From Tumebacillus lacus (lineage in GTDB: Bacteria; Bacillota; Bacilli; Tumebacillales; Tumebacillaceae), in contig NZ_JAPMLT010000011.1 of assembly GCF_026410385.1 (NCBI RefSeq), forward strand, positions 109,812-173,811: a stretch of 64,000 nt of DNA. The letters are read 5' to 3'. The position numbers and the translations under genes are program-made. Positions 34,015 through 43,403 of the stretch are shown here, one piece after another (within the stretch, counting starts at the first letter, position 1; each line of letters begins with the position of its first letter). The notes under the pieces were generated by a model. It had not been told where the DNA came from. It did no database searches and saw only the letters and a list, made by a program, of their open reading frames with translations.

Positions 34015-35390
34015 TCACACGCAGACTGAGTGACATCGCCCGGCTCGCCGAGGGTCGCCTGTTGCAAGGCGACCCGGAGCGGGTCGTGACCGGCGTCGCC
34101 ACCGATACGCGCAAGGAGATGGCGGGGATGCTGTTCGTCCCGCTGGTCGGTGAAAACTTTGATGCGCACGATTTTCTCGACAAGGCGGTGTCGCAAGGGG
34201 CAACCGCAGCGCTGTGGCAGGCCGACCGGCCGCGTCCGCAGACAGACCTGCCGTTGATCGAGGTCAACGACACGTTGCTCGGCCTCCAACGCTTGGCAGC
34301 AGGCTACCGCAAAGAATTGGACGTTCGCGTCATCGGCGTGACGGGCAGCAACGGCAAGACGTCCACGAAAGATATATTGACCGCCGTGCTCTCCCGCCAG
34401 TTTAAGGTGCAAAAGACGCTCGGCAATCTCAACAACCATATCGGATTGCCGCTGATGATGCTCTTGCTGGAAGAGGATACGGAGATCGCCGTGCTGGAGA
34501 TGGGGATGAACCATTTTGGCGAGATCGCGCTGTTGGCCCGGTTGGCTCAACCGGAGATCGGCGTGATCATCAACATCGGCGAATCGCACATCGAGCACCT
34601 CGGCAGCCGGGACGGCATCGCCGATGCAAAATGCGAGCTGATCGAAGCGTTGCCGGCAGACGGCACCGCCGTGTTGCTCGGCGATGAACCGCTGCTGCGC
34701 GCACGCAGCGGCAAGGCGGCTGCGTCGATCGTCTGGTACGGATTGGGCGATGGAAATGACGTGCAGGCGACCGCTGTGAAAAATCTGGGCGTCCAAGGGT
34801 CGGAGTTTTCCGTAGAGGGCGTCCGCTACACGCTCCCGGTGCCGGGCGAGCATAATGTCGGCAACGCGCTGGCTGCGATTGCCGTCGGGCGCGCCCTTGG
34901 CATGGAGGCCGAGCAGATCCGCGAAGGTCTCGCGCAGGCTGTCTTGACGGCGAGACGATTGGAAATCAAAAAAGCACGTCTTGGCGGCACGGTGATTGAC
35001 GATGCTTATAATGCCAGCCCGACCTCGATGCGCGCCGCGCTCAACATGCTGGCGGGCATGCCGAACGCCCCGAAAATCGCCGTGCTCGGCGGGATGCTGG
35101 AACTGGGCGATTCGTCTGTTGAGATGCATCGGGAGATCGGTGCCTGCGTCGCACGGCTCGACCTCGACCATCTCGTCTGCGTGGGCGCACTGGCAGCCGA
35201 CATCGCAGCGGGAGCCCGTGCGGCCGGTTTTCCGGCGGAGCGGATCTTCGCGACCGATGCGAAGCCGTCCGCGGTCGGCCACGTGGAAGAACTGCTGCGC
35301 CAATCGGCGGAGCAACAGGGCGACGCCGTTGTGCTGGTCAAAGCGTCCAACGGGATAAAACTGGGCGAAATCGTCCAATCTTTGGCATGA
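34011..35390 (+). CDS. murF: UDP-MurNAc-tripeptide--D-Ala-D-Ala ligase
   Basis: This 459-residue Mur ligase adds D-Ala-D-Ala to the tripeptide, completing the pentapeptide. It has an N-terminal UDP-binding domain (GVATDTRKEMAGMLFVPL), ATP loop GVTGSNGKTSTKDIL, EMGMNHFGEI, and the C-terminal VIDDAYNASPTSMRAALNML. The ATG overlaps the murE stop (ATGA). B. subtilis keeps murF elsewhere; here it is within the cluster, between murE and mraY, as in E. coli. Confidence 0.96.
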   Translation: MITRRLSDIARLAEGRLLQGDPERVVTGVATDTRKEMAGMLFVPLVGENFDAHDFLDKAVSQGATAALWQADRPRPQTDLPLIEVNDTLLGLQRLAAGYRKELDVRVIGVTGSNGKTSTKDILTAVLSRQFKVQKTLGNLNNHIGLPLMMLLLEEDTEIAVLEMGMNHFGEIALLARLAQPEIGVIINIGESHIEHLGSRDGIADAKCELIEALPADGTAVLLGDEPLLRARSGKAAASIVWYGLGDGNDVQATAVKNLGVQGSEFSVEGVRYTLPVPGEHNVGNALAAIAVGRALGMEAEQIREGLAQAVLTARRLEIKKARLGGTVIDDAYNASPTSMRAALNMLAGMPNAPKIAVLGGMLELGDSSVEMHREIGACVARLDLDHLVCVGALAADIAAGARAAGFPAERIFATDAKPSAVGHVEELLRQSAEQQGDAVVLVKASNGIKLGEIVQSLA

Positions 35391-35425
35391 TTTTTGTCTT
35401 TGGATCAAGGGGAGGACCATAGGTC

Positions 35426-36388
35426 ATGGATATGCAGATCTTACTTTGGACGACGGGCATCGCATTTGTGATTGCTCTTTTGCTCGGCCCGTTGTTCATT
35501 CCGTTTTTGCGCCGCCTGAAGTTTGGGCAATCGATTCGGGCGGAAGGCCCGCAAGGTCACCAAAAGAAAGCGGGTACGCCGACGATGGGCGGTCTGATCA
35601 TCCTGCTGGCGATGACGATCACCGCGATCAAATTTTCCGATCGCTCGTTTGAACTTTGGTTGCTCCTGTTCGTGACGCTCGGCTACGGACTGGTCGGCTT
35701 CCTCGACGACTACATCAAAGTCGTGCTCAAGCGCAACCTCGGCCTGAAAGCCAAGCAAAAGTTGCTCGGCCAGATCATCGTCGGCGTCGTGTTGTACATC
35801 GTGCTCTACCAGACCGGCCTGATCGACATGTCGCTGCACATTCCGTTTGTGTCGACGCCGCTCGACCTCGGTCTGTTCTACTTGCCGTTCCTGATCCTGC
35901 TCGTCATCGGCTTCTCCAACGCGGTCAACCTGACCGACGGTCTGGACGGCCTGGCAGCAGGAACGACGGCGATCTCGTTTGGCTCCTACGCGATCCTCGC
36001 GTGGTGGACGTCGAACATGGACGTGGCGATCTTCTGCGCCGCGATGGTCGGCGGTTTGCTCGGCTTTCTCGTATTCAACGCCCATCCGGCGAAAGTGTTT
36101 ATGGGCGATACCGGCTCGCTGGCTCTGGGCGGCGCGCTGGCGACCGTCGCGGTGTTGACCAAGACGGAAATTTGGCTGGTGCTGATCGGCGGCGTTTTTG
36201 TCGCAGAGGCCCTGTCTGTCATGCTGCAGGTCTTTTCGTTCCAAACGTTTGGCAAGCGCTTGTTTAAAATGAGTCCGATCCACCACCATTTTGAACTGGT
36301 CGGCTGGTCGGAGTGGCGCGTCGTCGGCACGTTCTGGACTGTGGGTCTGTTCTTGGCGGTCGGCGCACTGGCGCTTTATCTTAACTGA
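35426..36388 (+). CDS. mraY: phospho-MurNAc-pentapeptide transferase
   Basis: This 320-residue polytopic enzyme moves phospho-MurNAc-pentapeptide to undecaprenyl phosphate, making lipid I. Motifs seen are the catalytic Asp pair in [38 protein letters not shown] and the C-terminal [13 protein letters not shown] histidine loop. About ten hydrophobic segments are visible. The ATG at 35426 follows AGGGGAGGACC. Confidence 0.97.
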   Translation: MDMQILLWTTGIAFVIALLLGPLFIPFLRRLKFGQSIRAEGPQGHQKKAGTPTMGGLIILLAMTITAIKFSDRSFELWLLLFVTLGYGLVGFLDDYIKVVLKRNLGLKAKQKLLGQIIVGVVLYIVLYQTGLIDMSLHIPFVSTPLDLGLFYLPFLILLVIGFSNAVNLTDGLDGLAAGTTAISFGSYAILAWWTSNMDVAIFCAAMVGGLLGFLVFNAHPAKVFMGDTGSLALGGALATVAVLTKTEIWLVLIGGVFVAEALSVMLQVFSFQTFGKRLFKMSPIHHHFELVGWSEWRVVGTFWTVGLFLAVGALALYLN

Positions 36389-36405
36389 CAGGAGCGAACT
36401 ACATC

Positions 36406-37764
36406 GTGGGCGTTGACTATACAGGAAAAAAAGTGCTGGTGCTCGGTGCGGCCCGCTCCGGTTTTGCAGCGGCTCGTCTGCTGCGCCGCTTGGGCGCCGA
36501 GGTGACGGTGAACGATAAAAAGCCGCTTGCGGAGTTTGGCGGCGATGTCGAAGCACTGCAAACGCTTGGTATCGAGTTGATCGGCGGCGGGCACCCGGAA
36601 GGCATCGTCCATCCGGGTCTTGACCTCGTCGTCAAAAATCCGGGAATTCCCTACTCTGCACCGCCGATCTCAGCTGCGTTGGCACTGGAGATCCCGGTCG
36701 TGACCGAGGTGGAGATCGCTTCTGCGCTCATTTCGGCTCCGATCATCGGCATCACCGGCTCAAACGGCAAGACGACCACGACGACGCTGGTCGGCAAGAT
36801 GCTGGAAGCGGCCGACCTGCACCCGGTGGTCGCCGGCAACATCGGCCGCGCACTCAGCGAGGTGGCGACAGACGTGACCGCCGATCAGTGGCTGGTCGCG
36901 GAGTTGTCCTCGTTCCAGCTGATGGGGACGCGCGAGTTTCGGCCCAAGATCGCTGCTCTGCTGAACATCTACGCGGCCCATCTGGACTATCACGGCACGC
37001 TCGACGAATACCGTGACGCCAAATACCGCCTGTTCGCCAACCTGCAAGGGGATGACGTGGCGGTTTTGAACTGGGATCAGGAGATCGTGCGCGACGTCGC
37101 GGGCATCACGGCGGCTCGCATCTTCCCGTTCTCGGCGAAACAGGTATTAGAGGAAGGCGTTTTTGTCAAGGATGGTCATATCCACGCTATAAGAAACGGC
37201 CAATCTCTCTCTCTTCTGCCGGTCGCCGATGTCGCGTTGCGCGGCGAACACAACTTGGAAAACGTGCTGGCGGCGGCGGCCATCGCCCTGTCGGCAGGCG
37301 CCGCTCCCGAAAAGATCGCCGAGGTGGCGTGCACGTTCCGGGGTGTCGAGCATCGCACCGAGTATGTCCGCACCGTCGACGGTGTCGAATATTTTAACGA
37401 TTCGAAAGCGACCAACGCCGAAGCGGCGATGCGCGCCATCAGCTCCTTCACAGGGTCTGTCGTGCTGATCGCAGGCGGCCTCGACCGGGGCACGACGTTC
37501 CCGGAACTGGTACCTGTGTTCCGTCAGCACGTCAAGCACCTCGTCGCGCTCGGGGAAGCGGCCGACAAACTGCGGCACGTCGCAGATCTTGCGGGCGTGT
37601 CGTCCGAAAAGGTCGACAGCTTGGATCAAGCGGTGCGTCAGGCTGCCCAGGCTGCCCGGAGCGGCGACGTCGTGCTGCTCTCGCCCGCCTGCGCGAGTTG
37701 GGACATGTTTGCATCGTTCGAAGAGAGAGGGAGCATGTTTAAAAAAGCTGTGCATACATTATAG
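36406..37764 (+). CDS. murD: UDP-MurNAc-L-Ala--D-Glu ligase
   Basis: This 452-residue Mur ligase adds D-glutamate to UDP-MurNAc-L-Ala. It has an N-terminal Rossmann-like domain (KVLVLGAARSGFAAARLLRR), NPGIPYSAP, ATP loop GITGSNGKTTTTTLV, ELSSFQL, YAAHLDYHGT and the C-terminal FNDSKATNAEAAMRAI and LLSPACASWDMF. It starts at GTG 36406 after CAGGAGCG. MurD-SpoVE-MurG order is as in B. subtilis. Confidence 0.96.
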   Translation: MGVDYTGKKVLVLGAARSGFAAARLLRRLGAEVTVNDKKPLAEFGGDVEALQTLGIELIGGGHPEGIVHPGLDLVVKNPGIPYSAPPISAALALEIPVVTEVEIASALISAPIIGITGSNGKTTTTTLVGKMLEAADLHPVVAGNIGRALSEVATDVTADQWLVAELSSFQLMGTREFRPKIAALLNIYAAHLDYHGTLDEYRDAKYRLFANLQGDDVAVLNWDQEIVRDVAGITAARIFPFSAKQVLEEGVFVKDGHIHAIRNGQSLSLLPVADVALRGEHNLENVLAAAAIALSAGAAPEKIAEVACTFRGVEHRTEYVRTVDGVEYFNDSKATNAEAAMRAISSFTGSVVLIAGGLDRGTTFPELVPVFRQHVKHLVALGEAADKLRHVADLAGVSSEKVDSLDQAVRQAAQAARSGDVVLLSPACASWDMFASFEERGSMFKKAVHTL

Positions 37765-37800
37765 CGATTGGACGAGACCGAGCTCCGGGGGTGAAACGCC

Positions 37801-38904
37801 TTGCAGGGCACTATCAAAAGGTATCCCGATACGCTAATCATCTTGACTACGCTGTTGCTTCTCGGGATCGGCGTCGTCATGGTGTATTCTGCCAGCGCCG
37901 TGCTTGCTTATCAAAAATTCGAAGGGGATTCGTTCTATTTTGCCAAGAGACAGCTCATGTGGGCCGTGCTCGGCGTGATCTCCATGTTCATCATGATGAA
38001 CTACGAGTATCACAAATTGAAACGAGTCGCCAAACCGCTCCTGATCATCTGCTTTCTGTTTTTGATCGCCGTCGTCATTCCGGGCATCGGCTCGGTTCGC
38101 GGCGGGTCGCGGGCTTGGCTTGGCATCGGATCGTTCGGCATCCAGCCGTCGGAGTTTGCCAAGCTGGGATTGATCATCTTCTTCGCGTACTACTTGGAAA
38201 AGCATCAGGGTCGGATCTCAGAGTTCCGCCGCGGATTGTTGCCGCCGCTCGCCCTCGTCACTGCTGCCGTCGGCCTGATCATGCTGGAGCCTGACCTCGG
38301 TCAGAGCACCGTGCTGATGGGCACCGTGATCATCATCATCTTCGCGGCCGGCGCGCAGGTCAAACATCTGCTCGGATTGGCGAGCTTGGCCATCCCGGTG
38401 TTCATCGCCTTGGTCGCGGTGGCGCCGTACCGCTTGAAGCGGATCTTTGCGTTTTTAGACCCGTGGGCGTTCCCGCTCGATGCGGGCTACCACATCATCC
38501 AATCGCTGTATGCGATCGGACCTGGCGGACTGCTGGGACTTGGCCTTGGCCGAAGCCGTCAGAAGTTTCTCTATCTGCCGGAACCGCAGACCGACTTTGT
38601 CTTTTCGATTCTTGCCGAGGAGCTCGGCTTCATCGGCGGGGCAACGGTGCTCTTGCTCTTCCTGCTGCTCGTCTGGCGGGGGCTGCGCACCGCGATCACG
38701 GCACCGGACACGTTCGGTTCCTTGCTGGCCGTGGGAATCACCGGCATGATCGCCGTGCAGGTGATCATAAACATTGGTGTCGTCACCGGTTCGATGCCGG
38801 TCACGGGGATCACGCTGCCTTTCATCTCGTACGGCGGCTCTTCCTTGACCTTGATGCTGACCGGGGTGGGGATCTTGTTAAACATCTCCCGGCAGACGAG
38901 GTGA
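37801..38904 (+). CDS. spoVE: SEDS peptidoglycan polymerase, SpoVE/FtsW
   Basis: This 367-residue SEDS protein has about ten membrane helices and polymerises lipid II with a partner class B PBP. Conserved residues seen are GSRAWLGIGSFGIQPSEFAK, LEPDLGQSTVLM (catalytic Asp), IIQSLYAIGPGGLLGLGLG and GITLPFISYGGSS. It starts at TTG 37801 behind GGGGGTGAA. Its place between murD and murG matches spoVE; with no second SEDS gene in view it could also be the vegetative FtsW. Confidence 0.9.
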   Translation: MQGTIKRYPDTLIILTTLLLLGIGVVMVYSASAVLAYQKFEGDSFYFAKRQLMWAVLGVISMFIMMNYEYHKLKRVAKPLLIICFLFLIAVVIPGIGSVRGGSRAWLGIGSFGIQPSEFAKLGLIIFFAYYLEKHQGRISEFRRGLLPPLALVTAAVGLIMLEPDLGQSTVLMGTVIIIIFAAGAQVKHLLGLASLAIPVFIALVAVAPYRLKRIFAFLDPWAFPLDAGYHIIQSLYAIGPGGLLGLGLGRSRQKFLYLPEPQTDFVFSILAEELGFIGGATVLLLFLLLVWRGLRTAITAPDTFGSLLAVGITGMIAVQVIINIGVVTGSMPVTGITLPFISYGGSSLTLMLTGVGILLNISRQTR

Positions 38905-38940
38905 CGCACACTTACAACCGAAGAGAGAGGATGGTACAGG

Positions 38941-40059
38941 GTGAGGATTATTCTGACGGGCGGAGGTACCGGCGGTCATATCTATCCGGCATTGGCCCTG
39001 GCGCGTTACATAAAAGAGACCGATCCGAACGCGGACATCCTGTACGTTGGCACCGAGCGGGGACTGGAGAGCGACATCGTCCCCCGCTCGGGTTTGCCGT
39101 TTCGTACGATTGAAGTGGCTGGCTTGCAACGCAAACTCAGTATGGATACTGTCAAAACGTTTGTGAAACTGAGCAAGGGACTGACGCAGGCGCGCAAGAT
39201 CCTGAAAGAGTTTCGACCGGACGTGGTGGTCGGCACCGGCGGCTATGTCTGCGTGCCGATCATTTTCATGGCAAAGATGATGGGCATCAAAGCGGTGATC
39301 ACCGAGATGGACGTCCTGCCCGGTCTTGCCAATCGCTTTCTGTCGCGATTTGCCGATGTGACCGCGCTCTCCTTTGCGGAGTCGCAGCAATATCTGCCCA
39401 AAGCGCGTTCCTTCGCTGTCACCGGCAACCCGCGGGCCAGCGATGTGATGAGCGTCCCGGCGGAGCGTGCCGCAGAGATCGCCAAAGACCTCGGGCTCGA
39501 CCCGCACAAAAAGACGGTCCTGATCGTCTGCGGTTCGCGCGGCGCGGCTCCGATCAACAAAGCGGTGCTGGCGATGCTGGACGACGTGGCCAACCAAAAG
39601 GAGTTCCAACTCGTCTACGTCACCGGTCAGGTACACTATGACAAGATCAAAGCGGAGATCGACAACCGCGGACTGGCAGACAGCAAAGCGATCATCGTCG
39701 TTCCGTTCGTGTACGACATGCCCGCGCTGCTGCAACACACCGACATGATGGTCGGCCGCTCCGGCGCGACGACGATGGCGGAAGTGTTGGCGCTCGGCGT
39801 GCCGGCGCTGTACATTCCGTCTCCCTATGTCACCAACAACCACCAGGAGAAAAACGCTGTGTGGATGGTGGAAAAAGGAGCGGGGCTGATGCTCAAGGAG
39901 CAAGGTCTGACAGGCCGCGCGCTTTATGATACGATAAACGGGTTGGTGACCGACAGCGAGCGGCTCTCTGCCATGCAGAGCGCAGCGCGCGAACTGGGCC
40001 GACCGGATGCAGCCAAGACCTACTACCAGACGTTGCAGGCCTTGGTGCGCCGCAAATAG
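38941..40059 (+). CDS. murG: UDP-GlcNAc--MurNAc-pentapeptide-lipid transferase MurG
   Basis: This 372-residue GT-B glycosyltransferase converts lipid I to lipid II at the inner membrane face. It shows the N-terminal glycine loop LTGGGTGGHIYPALALA, GTGGYVCVPII, CGSRGAAPINKAV, and the donor-binding RSGATTMAEVLALGVPALYIP followed by NNHQEKNA. It starts at GTG 38941. A terminator follows, so murB probably has its own promoter. Confidence 0.96.
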   Translation: MRIILTGGGTGGHIYPALALARYIKETDPNADILYVGTERGLESDIVPRSGLPFRTIEVAGLQRKLSMDTVKTFVKLSKGLTQARKILKEFRPDVVVGTGGYVCVPIIFMAKMMGIKAVITEMDVLPGLANRFLSRFADVTALSFAESQQYLPKARSFAVTGNPRASDVMSVPAERAAEIAKDLGLDPHKKTVLIVCGSRGAAPINKAVLAMLDDVANQKEFQLVYVTGQVHYDKIKAEIDNRGLADSKAIIVVPFVYDMPALLQHTDMMVGRSGATTMAEVLALGVPALYIPSPYVTNNHQEKNAVWMVEKGAGLMLKEQGLTGRALYDTINGLVTDSERLSAMQSAARELGRPDAAKTYYQTLQALVRRK

Positions 40060-40077
40060 TCGATCAAGAGATCGAAC

Positions 40078-40107
40078 AGCCTGAGCTGTGGCTCAGGTTT
40101 TTTCTTC
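40078..40107 (+). terminator. Rho-independent terminator after murG
   Basis: CCTGAGC and GCTCAGG form a perfect 7-bp stem, loop TGTG, then TTTTTTC. Confidence 0.85.
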
Positions 40108-40140
40108 GCTTCTGGGCAGATGTCACACATGGTCTGCGCC

Positions 40141-40155
40141 CCCCATAGTATGGGG
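40141..40155. promoter_or_regulatory. palindrome in the murB upstream region
   Basis: CCCCATA-G-TATGGGG is a perfect inverted repeat, flanked by weaker GCGCC/GGCGC complementarity that could extend it as an RNA hairpin. It lies 60 bp before murB. It could be an operator or leader structure; role unknown. Confidence 0.4.
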
Positions 40156-40215
40156 ATACGAGGCGCGGAAACCTCGAATGAATTTTTATTTGTCAAGCAG
40201 GTTTGGAGGTACGAC

Positions 40216-41127
40216 ATGAACAAAGAACAGGTCCAGTCCATTTTTGCCGGGGAAGACGTCGGCACGCTGTTGCTCGATGAGCCGCTCTCCAAGCACACCT
40301 CTTGGAGAATCGGCGGCCCGGCCGATGTGTTCTTGCTTCCGACGACGGTCGAACAACTCAGCCGGATCATGCAACTGACGCATCGGCACGGCATTCCCTG
40401 GTATGTGATCGGGAAGGGGTCGAACCTGTTGGTGCGCGACGGCGGCATTCGCGGCGTCGTGATCAAACTGGCTGACAATTTTGCCGACCTTGCGATCGAA
40501 GGCACACGCTTGACGGCGCAAGGCGGACGTTCTTTCGTTTCCGCAGCCAACCACGCGATTCGTCAGGGATTGTCGGGCTTGGAGTTTGCGACCGGCATCC
40601 CCGGCACGGTCGGCGGTGCGGTGATGATGAACGCGGGGGCTCATGGCGGTGAGGTGAAAGACGTCCTTGAAAGCTGCAAAGTACTGACCCCCGAAGGCGA
40701 CCTGCTGATCCTTCAGCAGGCCGACCTGAACTTCTCGTACCGATACAGCATCTTGAAAGACCGTCCGGGTTTGGTGGTCGAAGCGACATTCTCGTTGCAA
40801 GCGGGCGACAGCGAAGAGATGAGCGAGCGCGTGAAGGGATGGGCGAAGCGGCGACAAGCGACGCAACCGCTGTCGATGCCCAGCTGCGGCAGCGTCTTCC
40901 GCAATCCGGAAGGCACGCACTCCGGCCGCTTGATCGAAGAGTCGGGTCTCAAAGGGACTCGCATCGGCGGCGCGCAAATCTCCGAGCTGCACGGCAATTT
41001 TATCGTCAACCTCGGGCATGCAAAAGCAACAGACGTCTTGCAATTGATCGAGCTGGCACAGCGCACAATTCTTGAAAAATATGGGCACAACTTGCACCCT
41101 GAGGTCCGGATCGCAGGAGAGGAATGA
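40216..41127 (+). CDS. murB: UDP-N-acetylenolpyruvoylglucosamine reductase, type II
   Basis: This 303-residue FAD enzyme reduces enolpyruvyl-UDP-GlcNAc to UDP-MurNAc. Motifs: HTSWRIGGPADVFLLP, GKGSNLLVRDGGIRGVVI, GLEFATGIPGTVGGAVMMNAGAHG-type FAD loop, FSYRYSILK, and PSCGSVFRNPEG with the active-site serine. Size and the short C-terminus fit the type II Gram-positive class. The ATG at 40216 follows GGAGGTACGAC. It lies 20 bp upstream of murA, the enzyme for the preceding step. Confidence 0.96.
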   Translation: MNKEQVQSIFAGEDVGTLLLDEPLSKHTSWRIGGPADVFLLPTTVEQLSRIMQLTHRHGIPWYVIGKGSNLLVRDGGIRGVVIKLADNFADLAIEGTRLTAQGGRSFVSAANHAIRQGLSGLEFATGIPGTVGGAVMMNAGAHGGEVKDVLESCKVLTPEGDLLILQQADLNFSYRYSILKDRPGLVVEATFSLQAGDSEEMSERVKGWAKRRQATQPLSMPSCGSVFRNPEGTHSGRLIEESGLKGTRIGGAQISELHGNFIVNLGHAKATDVLQLIELAQRTILEKYGHNLHPEVRIAGEE

Positions 41128-41147
41128 GATCAGGGGGGTGACACGCG

Positions 41148-42416
41148 GTGGAATGCTTGGCGATCGAAGGCGGGCACAGGCTGACGGGCTCTGTGCGCGT
41201 ACACGGTGCGAAAAACGCCGCTCTGCCGATTCTCGCTGCGAGCGTACTCGCACACGGGGAGAGCATTTTGGAAGACGTTCCCGATTTACAGGACATCCGC
41301 GTGATGCTGACCATACTCAGCCAACTGGGTGCGAACGTGGAGCGGGAAGGCTCCGCTGTCCGCGTGGACGCCACTCAGTTGCGGAGCACGGTGGTGCCGG
41401 AGCACCTGATGCGTCAGATGCGCTCATCCATCTTCTTGATGGGACCGATACTGGCCCGCTACGGCCAAGTCCGCGTCTCTGCACCGGGCGGTTGTTCGAT
41501 CGGCTCGCGGCCGATCGACCTGCACTTGAAAGGGTTGCAGGCGCTCGGGGCGGTGATCGAGGAGAAGCACGGGTTCATCGATTGCACAGCGAAGGGGCTG
41601 CGCGGCGCGAACATCTATCTCGACCTGCCGAGCGTCGGCGCGACAGAAAATTTGATCATGGCGGCGGTGTTCGCCGAGGGAACGACGGTGATCGGTAACG
41701 CGGCGCGTGAGCCGGAGATCGTTGACCTCGCGAATTACTTGAACGCGATGGGCGCGAAGATTCGCGGAGCCGGAGAAGCGACCGTCGTGATCGAGGGCGT
41801 GGAGCGTTTGGAAGCCAAACGCTACCGGATCATCCCGGACCGCATCGTCACCGGCACGCTGATGTTGGCAGCGGCCGTCACGCAAGGCGACGTCACGCTG
41901 AACAACACCAACGCAACGCATCTGGGCGCCGTGATCAACAAGCTGCGCGAGACCGGTGTCCGGATCGACATCGAAGGCGACGCGATGCATGTGAAAAGCG
42001 ACGGGCAGATCCGCCCGCTCGACCACATCCGCACCGACTACTATCCGGGGTTTCCGACCGACTTGCAGTCGCCGTTCATGGCCCTGCTGACACGGGCGTC
42101 CGGGTCCTCGATGATCACCGAGTCGGTGTTTGAAGGCCGCTACAAACACGTCAGCGAACTGCGCCGGATGGGAGCAAAGGTGAAAGTGGATCTTCGCACC
42201 GCCTTTATCGAAGGCGTGCCGGAGCTGACCGGGGCTGTCGTGGAAGCGACCGACCTGCGCGCAGGCGCGGCGCTGATCTTAGCCGGCCTCGCCGCCAAAG
42301 GCACAACCTGCGTGGAACATCTGCATCATATCGACCGCGGCTACGAGCGCGTCGAAGAGTTGTTCGGGTCGCTCGGGGCGAAGATGCAACGGGTGAAAAA
42401 AGAGAGCCGAACTTGA
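41148..42416 (+). CDS. murA: UDP-N-acetylglucosamine 1-carboxyvinyltransferase
   Basis: This 422-residue enolpyruvyl transferase does the first committed step of wall synthesis, and is the fosfomycin target. It has the inside-out barrel signatures [13 protein letters not shown] and [19 protein letters not shown], with catalytic Cys116 (Cys115 in E. coli), so it should be fosfomycin-sensitive. [11 protein letters not shown] and the [13 protein letters not shown] region are also present. It starts at GTG 41148. Placement between murB and divIB resembles other non-Bacillus Bacillales. A terminator follows. Confidence 0.96.
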   Translation: MECLAIEGGHRLTGSVRVHGAKNAALPILAASVLAHGESILEDVPDLQDIRVMLTILSQLGANVEREGSAVRVDATQLRSTVVPEHLMRQMRSSIFLMGPILARYGQVRVSAPGGCSIGSRPIDLHLKGLQALGAVIEEKHGFIDCTAKGLRGANIYLDLPSVGATENLIMAAVFAEGTTVIGNAAREPEIVDLANYLNAMGAKIRGAGEATVVIEGVERLEAKRYRIIPDRIVTGTLMLAAAVTQGDVTLNNTNATHLGAVINKLRETGVRIDIEGDAMHVKSDGQIRPLDHIRTDYYPGFPTDLQSPFMALLTRASGSSMITESVFEGRYKHVSELRRMGAKVKVDLRTAFIEGVPELTGAVVEATDLRAGAALILAGLAAKGTTCVEHLHHIDRGYERVEELFGSLGAKMQRVKKESRT

Positions 42417-42433
42417 TTCTGTACTACTATAAT

Positions 42434-42473
42434 AGGCGACATATCGACACGATATGTCGCCTTTGCTTTTTTG
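42434..42473 (+). terminator. Rho-independent terminator after murA
   Basis: AGGCGACATATC and GATATGTCGCCT form a perfect 12-bp stem, loop GACAC, then TTGCTTTTTTG. Confidence 0.88.
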
Positions 42474-42501
42474 TTGAAATCACTTCCGTACGTGTTATAA
42501 T
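42474..42501 (+). promoter_or_regulatory. sigma-A promoter for divIB-ylxW-ylxX-sbp
   Basis: TTGAAA (42474-42479) and a perfect TATAAT (42496-42501) are 16 bp apart, just after the murA terminator and about 108 bp before divIB. Confidence 0.7.
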
Positions 42502-42533
42502 GAGCATGAGTCTTTCAAAGTGGATGCTAGATG

Positions 42534-42553
42534 CGGCATATATTCATATGCCG
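42534..42553 (+). repeat. leader hairpin upstream of divIB
   Basis: CGGCATAT pairs perfectly with ATATGCCG around ATTC in the untranslated leader, between the predicted promoter and divIB. It could stabilise the mRNA or be a protein-binding palindrome. Confidence 0.5.
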
Positions 42554-42608
42554 TTTGCTTATTTTATGACAATTTTACAAATGAAGATGACGAAGGAGCG
42601 GTGCCCCT

Positions 42609-43400
42609 ATGTCCCTACATCCTCCGACAATCGCAGAAACGATCGCAGCCGGTCCGCAACCGTCCCAGAAAAAGCGCCGCCCCAACTGGAAAGCGCTGCT
42701 TTTTGTTGTCGTCTTCTTTGGCGGCGTGCTGGTGGCCGGCTATCTGCAGTCACCGCTGTCGACCGTCTCTTCGATTGAAGTGAAGGGACTGCGCGAGGTC
42801 CGCTACGAAGAAGTGTTGCGCGCAGCAGATATCCGACAGGGCATGAGTTTCTGGCGGATCAAAAAATCGGACGCCGCTGCGAATATTATGGCGGCCAATC
42901 CTTTGATCGAATCGGCCGACCTGACGATCTCTTGGAAAGGCGAGGTCGTGATCGCGGTCGTGGAAAAGACGGCAGCCGGGCTGCTCTTGGCTGACGACGG
43001 GTTTCACCCGGTGTTGCAGGACGGCACCGTGCTGGCAAAAGTCGAGCAACTTGAAGGGACAAACGTTCCGATCATCTCGCTCGATACAGCGCCGACGGTG
43101 GAGGCAGGTCAGCGGCTCGACCATCCCGACCTGCTCGAACTGACCAAACAGATGCCGGAAGTCGATCGGGCGGTGCTCGATCAGATCTCGGAGATCCGCG
43201 TTACCGTCACCGGTCAATGGAGGCTGTTCATGCGCGACAAATTTGAAGTCCGCATCCCGCCTCGTCAGTTTGCCGACAAGATGAAGACGTACAGTACGTT
43301 CAGAACCGCACTGGGAAGCGACAAACCCCCTGGTATCCTCGACCTGGAATCGGACTACTATAAACCGTTCACACCCGGACAGAAGAAAGGTGGGGAATAA
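42609..43400 (+). CDS. divIB: cell division protein FtsQ/DivIB
   Basis: This 263-residue bitopic protein has a basic cytoplasmic tail (KKRRPNWKA), one membrane segment (LLFVVVFFGGVLVAGYL), a POTRA domain (SSIEVKGLREVRYEEVLRAA ... MSFWRIKKSDAAANIMAANP) and a beta domain with LLADDGFHPVLQDGTVL. It stabilises the FtsL-DivIC complex at the septum. The site GAAGGAG lies upstream of the ATG. It heads a new transcription unit after the murA terminator. Confidence 0.93.
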   Translation: MSLHPPTIAETIAAGPQPSQKKRRPNWKALLFVVVFFGGVLVAGYLQSPLSTVSSIEVKGLREVRYEEVLRAADIRQGMSFWRIKKSDAAANIMAANPLIESADLTISWKGEVVIAVVEKTAAGLLLADDGFHPVLQDGTVLAKVEQLEGTNVPIISLDTAPTVEAGQRLDHPDLLELTKQMPEVDRAVLDQISEIRVTVTGQWRLFMRDKFEVRIPPRQFADKMKTYSTFRTALGSDKPPGILDLESDYYKPFTPGQKKGGE

Positions 43401-43403
43401 CGG

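Noticed and set aside
42413..42778. Plus-strand open frame overlapping the divIB start
   Set aside because: It covers a terminator, promoter and leader hairpin and runs in another frame into divIB, whose own frame has POTRA similarity.
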